Made by a program: the position numbers and the translations under genes
Shown: piece by piece, positions 33,137 through 42,556 of the stretch
Layout: the number at the start of each line of letters is the position of its first letter
Numbering within the stretch: position 1 is the first letter of the stretch
The notes under the pieces: model-generated
Databases searched by the model: none
Seen by the model: only the letters and a program-made list of their open reading frames with translations
What the model was told of the DNA's origin: nothing
From: Pseudomonas azadiae
GTDB taxonomy: Bacteria > Pseudomonadota > Gammaproteobacteria > Pseudomonadales > Pseudomonadaceae
Direction of reading: 5' to 3'
Assembly: GCF_019145355.1 (NCBI RefSeq)
Contig: NZ_JAHSTY010000001.1
Location: 310,001-374,000, forward strand
Length of the DNA: 64,000 nt

Positions 33137-35701
33137 TCAGTGGAAGACGATTTCATCGTTTTCCACGGTCGCCGCGACGCTGGTGCCCGGCATAAAGCTG
33201 CCCGACAGGATCAACTGGGCCAGCGGGTTTTCGATCCAGCGCTGGATCGCACGCTTCAACGGCCGTGCGCCGTACACCGGGTCGTAACCGACCGCGATCA
33301 GCTTGTCCAACGCCTCGCGACTCAGTTCCAGCGACAACTCGCGCTCGGCCAGACGCCCGCGCAGGCGCCCCAACTGGATCTCGGTAATGCCCGCGATCTG
33401 ATCCCGCGCCAATGGCTCGAAGATCACCACTTCGTCGACCCGGTTGATGAATTCCGGGCGGAAGTGACTGGTCAGTGCATCCATCACCGCGGCGCGTTGC
33501 GCTTCGCGATCCCCTACCAGCTCCTGGATCTGCGAGGAGCCCAGGTTGGAGGTCATCACGATCACCGTGTTGCGAAAGTCCACGGTACGCCCGTGGCTGT
33601 CCGTCAGGCGGCCATCTTCCAGCACCTGCAGCAGGATGTTGAACACATCCGGGTGTGCCTTCTCGACCTCATCCAGCAGGATCACCGAGTAAGGCTTGCG
33701 CCGCACGGCTTCGGTCAGGTAACCGCCCTCTTCGTAGCCCACATAGCCTGGTGGTGCTCCGATCAAGCGAGCCACCGAGTGTTTTTCCATGAACTCGGAC
33801 ATATCGATCCGCACCATCGCTTCTTCGGTGTCGAAGAGGAACTCGGCCAGGGCCTTGCACAACTCGGTCTTACCCACGCCGGTCGGGCCGAGGAACATGA
33901 ACGAGCCGCTCGGACGGTTCGGATCGGACAACCCGGCCCGGGACCGCCGCACCGCGTTGGATACCGCGACCACCGCCTCTTCCTGACCGATGACGCGCTG
34001 ATGCAGCAGGCTTTCCATTTTCAGCAGCTTGTCGCGCTCGCCTTCGAGCATTTTCGACACAGGGATGCCGGTCCATTTCGAGACAACTTCGGCAATTTCT
34101 TCTTCGGTCACCTTGCTGCGCAGTAACTGGTTCTCGCTTTTACCGTGCTGATCGACCATCTGCAGGCTGCGTTCCAGGTCCGGGATCACCCCGTACTGCA
34201 ACTCCGCCATGCGGTTCAGGTCGCCTTTACGGCGTGCGGTTTCCAGTTCCTGGCGCGACTGCTCGATCTTTTGCTGGATCTGCGCGGAGCCCTGAACTTC
34301 GGCTTTCTCCGAGGTCCAGATTTCTTCCAGGTCCGAATACTCGCGTTCCAGGCGGACGATTTCTTCCTGGAGTTTTTCCAGGCGTTTCTTCGCCGCCTCA
34401 TCTTCTTCTTTCTTCAGCGCCTGGGACTCGACTTTCAGTTGAATCAGGCGCCGATCCAGGCGGTCGAGCACTTCCGGCTTGGAATCGATCTCCATGCGGA
34501 TACGGCTGGCCGCTTCGTCGATCAAATCGATGGCCTTGTCGGGCAACTGGCGGTCGGTGATGTAGCGGTGGCTTAATTTGGCCGCCGCAATGATCGCGCC
34601 GTCGGTGATAGCCACCTTGTGGTGCACCTCATAGCGCTCTTTCAGGCCACGCAGGATCGCAATGGTGTCTTCTTCGCTCGGCTCTTCCACCAGCACTTTC
34701 TGGAAGCGCCGTTCAAGGGCGGCGTCCTTTTCGATGTACTGGCGATATTCGTTGAGCGTGGTGGCACCGACGCAGTGCAACTCACCCCGCGCCAAGGCGG
34801 GCTTGAGCATGTTACCAGCATCCATCGAGCCTTCGCCTTTACCGGCGCCGACCATGGTGTGCAATTCGTCGATGAACAGAATGATCTGCCCTTCCTGCTT
34901 CGACAGCTCATTGAGCAGGGATTTGAGGCGCTCTTCGAATTCACCGCGGAACTTGGCACCGGCGATCAGCGACCCCATGTCCAACGACAGCAGGCGCTTG
35001 CCCTTGAGACCGTCCGGCACTTCGCCATTGATGATGCGCTGGGCCAAGCCTTCGGCGATCGCGGTTTTACCCACGCCAGGTTCGCCGATCAACACCGGGT
35101 TATTCTTGGTGCGACGCTGCAGGACCTGGATGGTGCGCCGGATTTCATCGTCACGGCCGATCACCGGGTCAAGCTTGCCTTCTTCGGCGCGCTTGGTCAG
35201 GTCGACGGTGTATTTATCCAGGGCCTGGCGCGACTCCTCGTGGTTAGGGTCGTTGACGGCATCGCCGCCACGCAGGTTGTTGATGGCGTTTTCCAGGGCT
35301 TTCTTGCTGACGCCCTGGCCCAGCAACAACTTGCCGAGCTTGCTGTTTTCGTCCATCGCGGCAAGCAGCACCAGCTCGCTGGAGATGAACTGGTCACCCT
35401 TTTGCTGCGCCAGGCGGTCTGCCTGGTTGAGCAGGCGCGCCAGGTCCTGGGACATATTCACGTCGCCGGTCGGATTCTGGATTTTTGGCAGTTGGTCGAG
35501 CTCTTTGCTCAACTCCTTGCGCAGGCTGTTGACGTCAAAGCCTACCTGCATCAGCAAGGGCTTGATAGAACCACCTTGCTGTTCCAGGAGCGCCTGCATC
35601 AAGTGCGCAGGCTCGATGGCCGGGTGGTCGAGGCCCACCGCCAAGGATTGGGAGTCAGACAGTGCCAACTGTAATTTGCTGGTTAAACGATCAATACGCA
35701 T
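33137..35701 (-). CDS. clpB: ATP-dependent disaggregase ClpB
   Basis: Hexameric AAA+ chaperone that extracts proteins from aggregates together with DnaK. It has 854 residues. The N-domain covers about 1-145. NBD1 has Walker [14 protein letters not shown] near 205 and [10 protein letters not shown] as Walker B. The coiled-coil middle domain is at about 400-530, rich in Glu, Lys and Arg. NBD2 has [17 protein letters not shown] near 605 and [22 protein letters not shown] precedes the ATG. The upstream promoter matches sigma-32, and a terminator follows the gene, so it is monocistronic. Confidence 0.97.
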   Translation of the reverse strand: MRIDRLTSKLQLALSDSQSLAVGLDHPAIEPAHLMQALLEQQGGSIKPLLMQVGFDVNSLRKELSKELDQLPKIQNPTGDVNMSQDLARLLNQADRLAQQKGDQFISSELVLLAAMDENSKLGKLLLGQGVSKKALENAINNLRGGDAVNDPNHEESRQALDKYTVDLTKRAEEGKLDPVIGRDDEIRRTIQVLQRRTKNNPVLIGEPGVGKTAIAEGLAQRIINGEVPDGLKGKRLLSLDMGSLIAGAKFRGEFEERLKSLLNELSKQEGQIILFIDELHTMVGAGKGEGSMDAGNMLKPALARGELHCVGATTLNEYRQYIEKDAALERRFQKVLVEEPSEEDTIAILRGLKERYEVHHKVAITDGAIIAAAKLSHRYITDRQLPDKAIDLIDEAASRIRMEIDSKPEVLDRLDRRLIQLKVESQALKKEEDEAAKKRLEKLQEEIVRLEREYSDLEEIWTSEKAEVQGSAQIQQKIEQSRQELETARRKGDLNRMAELQYGVIPDLERSLQMVDQHGKSENQLLRSKVTEEEIAEVVSKWTGIPVSKMLEGERDKLLKMESLLHQRVIGQEEAVVAVSNAVRRSRAGLSDPNRPSGSFMFLGPTGVGKTELCKALAEFLFDTEEAMVRIDMSEFMEKHSVARLIGAPPGYVGYEEGGYLTEAVRRKPYSVILLDEVEKAHPDVFNILLQVLEDGRLTDSHGRTVDFRNTVIVMTSNLGSSQIQELVGDREAQRAAVMDALTSHFRPEFINRVDEVVIFEPLARDQIAGITEIQLGRLRGRLAERELSLELSREALDKLIAVGYDPVYGARPLKRAIQRWIENPLAQLILSGSFMPGTSVAATVENDEIVFH

Positions 35702-35774
35702 TAGTCACCTTCCTTTTGAGCAGGCCGGAGCTATAAAACATTCCTGAATGAAGAAACCTGCCAGATACCCTTAT

Positions 35775-35802
35775 AGATGGGGTGGATTCTGGAGGATTCA
35801 AG
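35775..35802 (-). promoter_or_regulatory. clpB: Sigma-32 (heat-shock) promoter of clpB
   Basis: Minus strand: CTTGAA (35797-35802), a 14-bp spacer, CCCCATCT (35775-35782). This closely fits the RpoH consensus, about 75 bp before the clpB start. Confidence 0.85.
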
Positions 35803-35848
35803 CGAGCGACGGGTGATATGGATCAGTGTTGAACCCGATCAGGAGAGT

Positions 35849-36574
35849 CTAGCGGTCAAGCCAGATAAGGGAGGCAAAACGTCCGGTACGCGAATTGCGC
35901 CGGTAGGAAAAGAAACGCGGGTCGGTCACCGTGCACAAACCGCCGCCATACACTTCTGTGATGCCGCGCGCGGCCAGGCGCAGGCGGGCCAGCTGATAGA
36001 TATCGGCCATGAACTTGCCGGGATTGCGGCTGGGTACAAAGGCTTCGGCGGTAGCCGGCAGTTGCCGCATGAAGGCCTCACGCACTTCCGGGCCGACCTC
36101 AAAGGCTTGCGGACCGATTGCCGGGCCGAGCCAGACCAACACGTCTTCAGGCCTGGCATCGAGGCGCTCGACCGTTGCTTCCAGCACGCCCGCCGCCAAG
36201 CCGCGCCAGCCCGCATGGGCCGCCGCCACGCGGGTGCCGGCGCGGTTGCAGAACAACGCGGGCAGGCAATCGGCGGTCATTGAGGTGCAGGCGATGCCAG
36301 GCGTGCTGGTCCAACTGCCATCGGCTTCGACCGTACGGCTCGGGTCAGCCTCGACCACGCTCACGCCGTGGACCTGACGCAACCAGGCCGGCTGGATCGC
36401 GAAGGCATCGGTAAGACGGCGGCGATTTTCAAGCACGGCTTGCAGGTTATCCTCAACATGATCGCCCAGGTTGAGGCTGTCGTACGGCGCCAGACTGACG
36501 CCACCCGAGCGAGTGGTGACGCAGGCCTTCACCCGAGCCGGCGCAGGCCAGTCAGGAATCAGCCGGTCATTCAT
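35849..36574 (-). CDS. pgeF: Peptidoglycan-editing factor PgeF (YfiH/laccase-domain family)
   Basis: 241 residues of the DUF152/YfiH fold. A copper- or zinc-type site is suggested by RQVHGVSVVEAD (His), TADCLPALF (Cys) and VAAAHAGWRGLAAGV (His). E. coli YfiH (PgeF) hydrolyses mis-incorporated UDP-MurNAc-L-Ser; older annotation as polyphenol oxidase is probably incidental. Its start overlaps the rluD stop by 4 bp, the usual rluD-pgeF pairing. Confidence 0.92.
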   Translation of the reverse strand: MNDRLIPDWPAPARVKACVTTRSGGVSLAPYDSLNLGDHVEDNLQAVLENRRRLTDAFAIQPAWLRQVHGVSVVEADPSRTVEADGSWTSTPGIACTSMTADCLPALFCNRAGTRVAAAHAGWRGLAAGVLEATVERLDARPEDVLVWLGPAIGPQAFEVGPEVREAFMRQLPATAEAFVPSRNPGKFMADIYQLARLRLAARGITEVYGGGLCTVTDPRFFSYRRNSRTGRFASLIWLDR

Positions 36575-37533
36575 CCGATAAACGCCTCGCGATCCTGCTT
36601 GAGCAGCGACAGCAACCAGACCAGATCGTCCGGCAGAGGCGATTCCCAGCTCATCCGCTTACCGCTCGTCGGATGGTCCAGCTCCAGGAAACGTGCATGC
36701 AGCGCCTGGCGCGGGAAGCTCTTGAGCGATTCAACCATGGTTTGGCTGGCTGCCGGCGGGATACGGAAGCGGCCGCCGTAGGCCGGATCCCCGACCAACG
36801 GGAAGTTGATGTGCGCCATGTGCACGCGAATCTGGTGGGTACGCCCGGTTTCCAGCTTGACCCGCACATGGGTGTGGGAACGGAAACGCTCGAGTACACG
36901 GTAGTGGCTGACGGCCTGCTTGCCGCCCTCCATCACCGCCATACGCTGGCGCTGCTGGCCGTGACGACCGATTGGCGCGTTGATCTTGCCGCCGGCCACC
37001 ACCACACCGATCACGATGCACTCGTAGATACGGCTGACGCTGCGGCTTTGCAATTGTGTGACCAACTGCGTCTGTGCCTGAATGGTCTTGGCCACCACCA
37101 TCAAGCCGGTGGTGTCCTTGTCCAGACGGTGCACGATGCCGCAGCGCGGGACGTTGATGATGTCCGGCACGTGGTGCAGCAAGGCATTGAGCAGGGTGCC
37201 ATCAGCGTGCCCGGCCGCCGGGTGAACCACCAGGCCTGCGGGTTTGTTGATGACCAGGATGTCGTCGTCTTCATAGACGATGTCCAGCTCGATGTCCTGG
37301 GCGACCCATTCTCCCTGGGCTTCCTGCTCGGCGGTCAGCTCAAGGATCGCACCGCCATGGACTATGTCTCGCGGGCGGATAACCGCTCCATCCACAGTCA
37401 GGCGGCCGTCTTTGATCCAGGCGGAAAGGCGCGAGCGCGAGTGCTCAGCGAATAATTGTGCGGCGACTTGATCGAGGCGTTGGCCGCCCAATTCGGACGG
37501 CACCTCTGCGCGAAGTTCAATTTTATCGGACAT
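36571..37533 (-). CDS. rluD: 23S rRNA pseudouridine(1911/1915/1917) synthase
   Basis: Modifies helix 69 of 23S rRNA, important for subunit joining and termination. It has 320 residues. The N-terminal S4 domain (about 15-75) contains GQRLDQVAAQLFAEHSRSRL. The catalytic domain has GIVHRLDKDTTGLMVVAKT with the nucleophilic Asp, and ETGRTHQIRVHMAHINFPLV near residue 230. The start at 37533 faces bamD across a 149-bp divergent region. Confidence 0.95.
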   Translation of the reverse strand: MSDKIELRAEVPSELGGQRLDQVAAQLFAEHSRSRLSAWIKDGRLTVDGAVIRPRDIVHGGAILELTAEQEAQGEWVAQDIELDIVYEDDDILVINKPAGLVVHPAAGHADGTLLNALLHHVPDIINVPRCGIVHRLDKDTTGLMVVAKTIQAQTQLVTQLQSRSVSRIYECIVIGVVVAGGKINAPIGRHGQQRQRMAVMEGGKQAVSHYRVLERFRSHTHVRVKLETGRTHQIRVHMAHINFPLVGDPAYGGRFRIPPAASQTMVESLKSFPRQALHARFLELDHPTSGKRMSWESPLPDDLVWLLSLLKQDREAFIG

Positions 37534-37682
37534 GCTCAGACTAGGCGTGGCACAGCCTTTGGTTTCGGCTGCGCGCTTGTGGTTAAATACGGCGTCTTTT
37601 GCCCCGAGGCTTTCAACGGGGCGCTCATCATAACAGGACGGCCCCGCCCAAGACAGCGGCCGTCATAGGGACGCAAGCCGCC

Positions 37683-38708
37683 ATGCAAGTGAAACACCTG
37701 CTGCTGATCGCCATCCTCGCCATGACTGCTGCTTGCTCGTCAACAAAGGAAGTCGTCGACGAAAACCTGAGCGAAGTCGAGCTGTATCAACAAGCTCAAA
37801 AAGACTTGGACAATAATAGCTATACCAGCGCCACAGCGAAGCTGAAGGCACTGGAGTCGCGCTATCCGTTCGGACGCTACGCCGACCAGGCCCAGCTCGA
37901 ACTGATCTACGCCAACTACAAGAACGCCGAGCCGGAAGCTGCCAAGTCCGCCGCCGAGCGTTTCATCCGCCTGCATCCGCAGCACCCGAACGTCGACTAC
38001 GCCTACTACATGAAGGGCCTGACCTCGTTCGACCAGGACGTCGGTCTGCTGGCGCGCTTCCTGCCGCTGGACATGACCAAGCGTGACCCGGGCGCCGCGC
38101 GCGACTCCTACAACGAGTTCGCTCAGCTGACCAGCCGCTACCCCAACAGCCGCTACGCGCCGGACGCCAAGCAGCGCATGATCTACCTGCGCAACCTGCT
38201 GGCGTCTTACGAGATCCACGTGGCTCACTACTACCTGACCCGTCAGGCCTACGTAGCGGCCGCCAACCGTGGCCGTTACGTGGTGGAGAACTTCCAGGAA
38301 ACCCCATCGGTGGGTGACGGCCTGGCCGTGATGACGGAGGCTTACCAGCGCCTGCACCTGGACGACCTGGCCAGCACCAGCCTGGAAACCCTGAAGCTCA
38401 ACTACCCGGATCACCCGAGCCTGAACGACGGCAAGTTCGTGCCCCAGGTTGACGAGGCGGACAACCGTTCGTGGCTGAGCAAGTACACCCTGGGCCTGAT
38501 CGAGTCCCGTCCACCGTTGCCGCCGGGCGAAACCCGCGCCAACCAGGACGTGGTCAAACAGTACCAGGACGCCAAGGACGCCATCCCTTCGGACCTCAAG
38601 CCCCACGACGAGAACGGCGACGTGATCGAAGAGGAAGAACCAGAGGCCCTGGGCAACAACCAGGACCGCTCGTGGTTCAGCTACATGACGTTTGGTGTGT
38701 TCGACTGA
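37683..38708 (+). CDS. bamD: Outer-membrane protein assembly factor BamD
   Basis: Periplasmic-facing lipoprotein of the BAM complex that inserts beta-barrel proteins. It has 341 residues. A lipoprotein signal peptide ends in the lipobox MTAAC (Cys about residue 18). Tetratricopeptide repeats run through about 30-250 ([40 protein letters not shown]). The acidic C-terminal extension ([14 protein letters not shown]) is longer than in E. coli BamD and typical of pseudomonads. The ATG at 37683 matches the lipoprotein signal. Confidence 0.95.
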   Translation: MQVKHLLLIAILAMTAACSSTKEVVDENLSEVELYQQAQKDLDNNSYTSATAKLKALESRYPFGRYADQAQLELIYANYKNAEPEAAKSAAERFIRLHPQHPNVDYAYYMKGLTSFDQDVGLLARFLPLDMTKRDPGAARDSYNEFAQLTSRYPNSRYAPDAKQRMIYLRNLLASYEIHVAHYYLTRQAYVAAANRGRYVVENFQETPSVGDGLAVMTEAYQRLHLDDLASTSLETLKLNYPDHPSLNDGKFVPQVDEADNRSWLSKYTLGLIESRPPLPPGETRANQDVVKQYQDAKDAIPSDLKPHDENGDVIEEEEPEALGNNQDRSWFSYMTFGVFD

Positions 38709-38725
38709 TTGCATCCTGCGCCATC

Positions 38726-38755
38726 AAAAAGGAGCCTTTCGAGGCTCCTTTTTTG
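38726..38755 (+). terminator. Rho-independent terminator after bamD
   Basis: AAAAAGGAGCCT, a TTCG loop, AGGCTCCTTTTTT, 18 bp after the bamD stop. Confidence 0.92.
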
Positions 38756-38832
38756 TGGGCGGTATCATTGCGCTGTGCGCCCGGCATGTCCTTGGCTAAA
38801 CTGGCGCATTCCTTGTCGAGAAACCGCCCATC

Positions 38833-39066
38833 ATGCTTCGTCTACTGTTCTGGATAGCTGTCATTGCCGCCGCGGTATGGTTCTGGCGCACATTCAAAAG
38901 CCCGGCCGCTAAGCGAGAGCGTGCCAGCGAGCCCGGCGCCGCACTGATGGTGCGCTGCGCCCACTGCGGCGTGCATCTGCCACAGGATCGCGCCTTGAGT
39001 TCGCGCCAGGAGTGGTATTGCACACAGGCGCACCTGGAACAAGGGCCGAAGTCTATCCAGCGCTGA
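38833..39066 (+). CDS. PP0621 family protein, small membrane-anchored zinc-ribbon-like protein
   Basis: 77 residues: an N-terminal transmembrane helix (LRLLFWIAVIAAAVWFW) followed by a cytoplasmic tail with CAHCGVHLP and a third Cys (WYCTQAHL), resembling a zinc-binding knuckle. I recognise the family as the pseudomonad PP0621 group. Function unknown. Its 3' end overlaps the 3' end of thiO (39053-39066) on the other strand. Confidence 0.85.
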   Translation: MLRLLFWIAVIAAAVWFWRTFKSPAAKRERASEPGAALMVRCAHCGVHLPQDRALSSRQEWYCTQAHLEQGPKSIQR

Positions 39067-40162
39067 GCCGGCCCTCGGGCGCATAAGGCGTCGGGTCGAT
39101 GATGGGCGCACGCGCCAGCAGCAAATCGGCAAACAATTGGCAGGACGCTGGTGCCAGTACCAGGCCGTTGCGGTAATGCCCGCAGTTGAGCCACAACCCC
39201 TTGAAGCCCGGCACCCGGCCGATGTACGGGATGCCCTGCGGCGAACCGGGGCGCAACCCGGCCCAATGCCCCACCACTTCGGCGTCGGCCAAGGCGGGGA
39301 TCAACTCCAGCGCTGATGCCTTGAGGCTTTCCAGGGCTGTTTTGGTGGGAGTCTTGTCGAACCCTTCATGCTCCAGGGTACTGCCGATCAAGATATGGCC
39401 GTCACGTCGAGGGATCGCATAACGCCCCTTGGCGAGGACCATGCTCGACAGGAAGTCCGAGGCGCATTTGTACAGGATCATCTGGCCTTTGACCGGCTCG
39501 ACCGGTAACGACAGGCCCAGCGTGCCGAGCAGCTCACCGCTCCACGCCCCTGCCGCCAGCACGACCTGATCGCCCAGCACCGGTCCCTCAGCGGTGTACA
39601 CGCCCACCACATCGCCAGCGTCCAGGACAAACCCGGTCACTTCGCACTGCTCATGAACGGTCACGCCGGGCAACGCCAGCAGCGCCGCCTTGAGGGACTT
39701 GACCAGCCGCGGGTTGCGCACATTGGCGACGTTGGCCATGTAGATCGCCTGGGAGTACCCGCCGCCCAGCACCGGAACGGCATCATGGGCAGCCGAGACG
39801 TCCACTTTGCTCAATGGGCGCCCTTCCCGTGCAGCCCAAGCCAGGGCTTCGGCCTCGTCGTCCAGGTCCAGCCAATACAGGCCAGTGGTATGTACCTCGG
39901 GGTCAACACCCGTCGCGGCAAACAGACGCTGCGCCAGCTGCGGATAAAAATCCTGGGACCAATGCGCCAGCGCGGTGACTGCCGGGCTGTAGCGCCAGGG
40001 ATACAGCGGCGAAACAATGCCACCGCCCGCCCAGGATGACTCCTGGCCCAACCCGGCGCGCTCCAGCAACACCACCGCTTGCCCTTGGCTCGCCAAGTTG
40101 AACGCCGTCAACAAGCCGATGACTCCGCCACCGACAATCACTACCCGCTGCTGCTCTGCCAT
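39053..40162 (-). CDS. thiO: Glycine oxidase ThiO (FAD-dependent)
   Basis: Oxidises glycine to iminoglycine for thiazole synthesis in thiamine biosynthesis; related D-amino-acid oxidases have overlapping activity. It has 369 residues. The dinucleotide motif VVIVGGGVIGLLTAFNLASQ is at the N-terminus, the central GQMILYK region is present, and the C-terminal FAD-binding stretch is WLNCGHYRNGLVLAPAS. I chose the second of two adjacent ATGs (40160-40162); the frame stays open upstream. It follows pilE on the same strand, 62 bp away, matching the thiO/minor-pilin neighbourhood of P. aeruginosa. Confidence 0.88.
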   Translation of the reverse strand: MAEQQRVVIVGGGVIGLLTAFNLASQGQAVVLLERAGLGQESSWAGGGIVSPLYPWRYSPAVTALAHWSQDFYPQLAQRLFAATGVDPEVHTTGLYWLDLDDEAEALAWAAREGRPLSKVDVSAAHDAVPVLGGGYSQAIYMANVANVRNPRLVKSLKAALLALPGVTVHEQCEVTGFVLDAGDVVGVYTAEGPVLGDQVVLAAGAWSGELLGTLGLSLPVEPVKGQMILYKCASDFLSSMVLAKGRYAIPRRDGHILIGSTLEHEGFDKTPTKTALESLKASALELIPALADAEVVGHWAGLRPGSPQGIPYIGRVPGFKGLWLNCGHYRNGLVLAPASCQLFADLLLARAPIIDPTPYAPEGRLSAG

Positions 40163-40224
40163 CATTTGATCCAGCTGATAAATAGGAACAAGCGCACCCG
40201 GCGCCCAATCATCCAGCATCTTCA

Positions 40225-40626
40225 TTATTGCCCCCAGCACAGCTTGCGCGACATTCCCGGTGCCGCGCCCGGGTTTTCCCGCGCAGTGGTGCTGCTCAGG
40301 CTGAAGTCGCCGCAAGGGTCGCCGAACATTACCGAGTCGACGGCAGGCGTGGCCACCAACTGGAAATCCTGAGGGTTCAATGCAGCGCTGATTCTATAGC
40401 GATCATTGCCCGCACTGACGCCGTCTGCGTCAATAAAAGTGCCATTCCTCGTATAAAAGCGCTCCAAGTGCTGAGCCTGCTCCGTCAGCAACGCGACGAT
40501 TTCAGCGCGATAGGCCTTTTTCATGTGGCCGGTGTACCCGGGATACGCGATCCCGGCCAATACCGCGATGACCGCCACGGCGATCAGTAACTCGATCAGG
40601 GTAAACCCCTGGCTATCCCTGCCCAT
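40225..40626 (-). CDS. pilE: Type IV minor pilin PilE
   Basis: 133 residues. The prepilin leader is MGRDSQG, cleaved before FTLIELLIAVAVIAVLAGIA, with Glu at mature position 5. The rest (YTRNGTFIDADG ... GDPCGDFSLSSTTA ... KLCWG) resembles PilE-type minor pilins, including the two cysteines. GGGAG lies 7 bp before the ATG. It is the last gene of the minor pilin cluster and starts 12 bp after the pilX stop. Confidence 0.85.
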   Translation of the reverse strand: MGRDSQGFTLIELLIAVAVIAVLAGIAYPGYTGHMKKAYRAEIVALLTEQAQHLERFYTRNGTFIDADGVSAGNDRYRISAALNPQDFQLVATPAVDSVMFGDPCGDFSLSSTTARENPGAAPGMSRKLCWGQ

Positions 40627-40637
40627 TCCATTGCTCC

Positions 40638-41168
40638 CTATTGAAGTTGCCGCCATGCCACACGCCGAAATCGCGCGCCGCTCTCCTCTTCTACCCGCGC
40701 ATAAACGCTCTCCAGCACCGTGCGCACCTGGCCGCTCAGCCCGACTGCGGTCACTCGATAAACGGATGCCGGGGTGTGTGGCGGTAGCTGCGCCAGCCCT
40801 ACCGCAGGCCCCAGAAACTGGATGCCGTACAGGCCGCCCTTCAGCGCCACCCACGTCATGCCCGAAACAGGGTCCACGCCGGGCCCAAGCACCGAAAAAG
40901 CCGCTTGCGGTGGCGCACAGATGGCAACCGACTGGCACACCGGCAGCGCTGCAAAGGACCGCCGTACGGCAGACTCTCCGTGCCGCAAACCGCTTTCGGC
41001 ACTTTGCAGCGACTGATTGCGGTGCCAGAGGCTGCTGGTGATCTTTTGCTGGGTAATGGCGCCTTGCATCGATGACAAACCGACCAGCGACACCAGCAAC
41101 AGGAACACCAGGCTGATCAGCAGCACCATGCCTGCCTGGCGCAAGCGCAAACCTTCCGTCAGCATCAT
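40638..41168 (-). CDS. pilX: Type IV pilus minor pilin PilX
   Basis: 176 residues. Short basic leader with the cleavage site at RQAG, before MVLLISLVFLLLVSLVGLSS. Mature position 5 is Ile, not Glu, as in PilX/GspK-type initiating pilins. The following MQGAITQQKITSSLWHRNQ is typical of the PilX N-terminal family. Cysteines are in LPVCQSVAICAPP. It lies between pilW and pilE, and 5 bp separate it from pilW. Confidence 0.82.
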   Translation of the reverse strand: MMLTEGLRLRQAGMVLLISLVFLLLVSLVGLSSMQGAITQQKITSSLWHRNQSLQSAESGLRHGESAVRRSFAALPVCQSVAICAPPQAAFSVLGPGVDPVSGMTWVALKGGLYGIQFLGPAVGLAQLPPHTPASVYRVTAVGLSGQVRTVLESVYARVEEESGARFRRVAWRQLQ

Positions 41169-41173
41169 GCGCC

Positions 41174-41881
41174 CTACCCCAGCCGGTTTCGCAGCGCCGC
41201 TACGACGCTGTAGGTTTGATCTTTTACCCGACCGGTCGGATCCTGCAGCGTCATCAGGATGCGCACACTGCGTACCAGGGACAGGTCGGCCGGGCTCGCG
41301 TCGTAGCGCGCCACCTCCATTGATGAAGGCTTGGCGGCCACGCCAAAGCTGATATCGAATGCCTGCACGTTATCCACCAACACAGCCTTGGCCGGAGCCG
41401 CAGGCGTGCTGACCTTCAATTGCCTCGCTTCAAAGGTGTAGGTGAGCTGGCGCAATGCAAAACGGATCTGGCCGGGCGCAGGTGCGGGGGCGCTTGCTGC
41501 ATATGCCTGGGCGGTACCGGTGCAGTCGGACAACACGGTCCAGTCCGGCTTGCCGCTCTCATCACCGACATCCGCAGTCACCAGCGTGAGCGACTTTGCA
41601 CCGGCCCCGGCCGCCCAACTGACAGGCTGGTCAAAGGCTGGCGGGGCGTTGTCGATGGCCCCCGTGGCCAGACAGCCGAACATGCCGGCCTGGCGGATAT
41701 CCTGGGTCATCTTGCCCAGCACGAACCGCGCATCATCCTGCAGCAGCATGGCGGCCTGCTGGCTGGCGTGGGTGGCATTGGCGCTGATCACGACCTGGCT
41801 GGCGCCCAGTAGCAGCACCAAGCCCAGTGCCAAGGCCAGCAATAGCTCCACCAGGCTGAAACCGCGACTACGACGCCTCAT
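41174..41881 (-). CDS. pilW: Type IV pilus minor pilin PilW
   Basis: 235 residues. Leader MRRRSRG, cleaved before FSLVELLLALALGLVLLLG, with Glu at mature position 5. Then DDARFVLGKMTQDIRQAGMFGCLA, the typical PilW segment. The start overlaps the pilV stop (ATGA). It is part of the pilV-W-X-E operon and probably of the priming tip complex of the pilus. Confidence 0.88.
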   Translation of the reverse strand: MRRRSRGFSLVELLLALALGLVLLLGASQVVISANATHASQQAAMLLQDDARFVLGKMTQDIRQAGMFGCLATGAIDNAPPAFDQPVSWAAGAGAKSLTLVTADVGDESGKPDWTVLSDCTGTAQAYAASAPAPAPGQIRFALRQLTYTFEARQLKVSTPAAPAKAVLVDNVQAFDISFGVAAKPSSMEVARYDASPADLSLVRSVRILMTLQDPTGRVKDQTYSVVAALRNRLG

Positions 41882-42375
41882 CGGGCCACCCCCGGCTCAT
41901 CACTGATACGACTGGTGAGGGTGAAGGTTTCCCTCGCGCCCGGCCTGTGAGCTCCTCGACTGTCATCCCAACTGATGCTGACAGTCACTTCGCTTGCGCT
42001 GACCGCCACCGAACCTTTGCCGCTCTCCCCGGCAAAGCCACGGATATTGGCCTCGAAATCATGCAGGTCCAGGTCGCGCACGCTGGCGTTAGCCATGCTC
42101 GCCCCGGCACGCCCGGACCGCCCCCATGCGTAGTCGGCTGCGGAATTGGCGCGGATGCGATCAAGCATGTCATAGGCAATGAAACTGGCCTGGCTGGTCA
42201 TCCTGGCACGGTCGGTGTACTTGAGCGCGTTGAGTTGGACCACTGCCGCGCCCAGCAGGCCAACGGCGAGGATCAGCACTGCGACCAGCACCTCGATCAG
42301 CGTCATGCCAACTTGGTGCCGAGGCAAATCCTGGGAAAAACCGGTGTGGGGGCAGGCAAGCATTACCGTCGTCAT
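41878..42375 (-). CDS. pilV: Type IV pilus minor pilin PilV
   Basis: 165 residues. It has an unusually long leader of about 23 residues (ending PRHQVG), cleaved before MTLIEVLVAVLILAVGLLG, with Glu at mature position 5. AAVVQLNALKYTDRARMTSQ and ASFIAYDMLDRIRAN are typical of PilV. The ATG at 42375 has only a weak ribosome binding site, so the true start might be an inner codon. It is the first gene of the minus-strand minor-pilin operon. Confidence 0.85.
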   Translation of the reverse strand: MTTVMLACPHTGFSQDLPRHQVGMTLIEVLVAVLILAVGLLGAAVVQLNALKYTDRARMTSQASFIAYDMLDRIRANSAADYAWGRSGRAGASMANASVRDLDLHDFEANIRGFAGESGKGSVAVSASEVTVSISWDDSRGAHRPGARETFTLTSRISDEPGVAR

Positions 42376-42428
42376 CCGTGTCGAGGGCCGAGAAAGAGCA
42401 GCTCAAAGCTGCTGTGCGACCCAAGACT

Positions 42429-42455
42429 AGCGCCGGTTTTTCACCGGCGCCGCTC
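42429..42455. other. Stable hairpin between pilV and fimT
   Basis: AGCGCCGGT, loop, ACCGGCGC-CGCT: a GC-rich inverted repeat without an adjacent T run. It may insulate the two divergent transcription units; function unknown. The rest of the 181-bp gap contains no recognisable motif except the fimT ribosome binding site. Confidence 0.5.
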
Positions 42456-42556
42456 CAGGAACAAAGGGAAATACTTTGGACATAAAGGCCACCATCCAGC
42501 GGCGCAGTCCGGGCGCTATACCTAAGGCTCTACCCACATCCACGGAGGGATGACAC

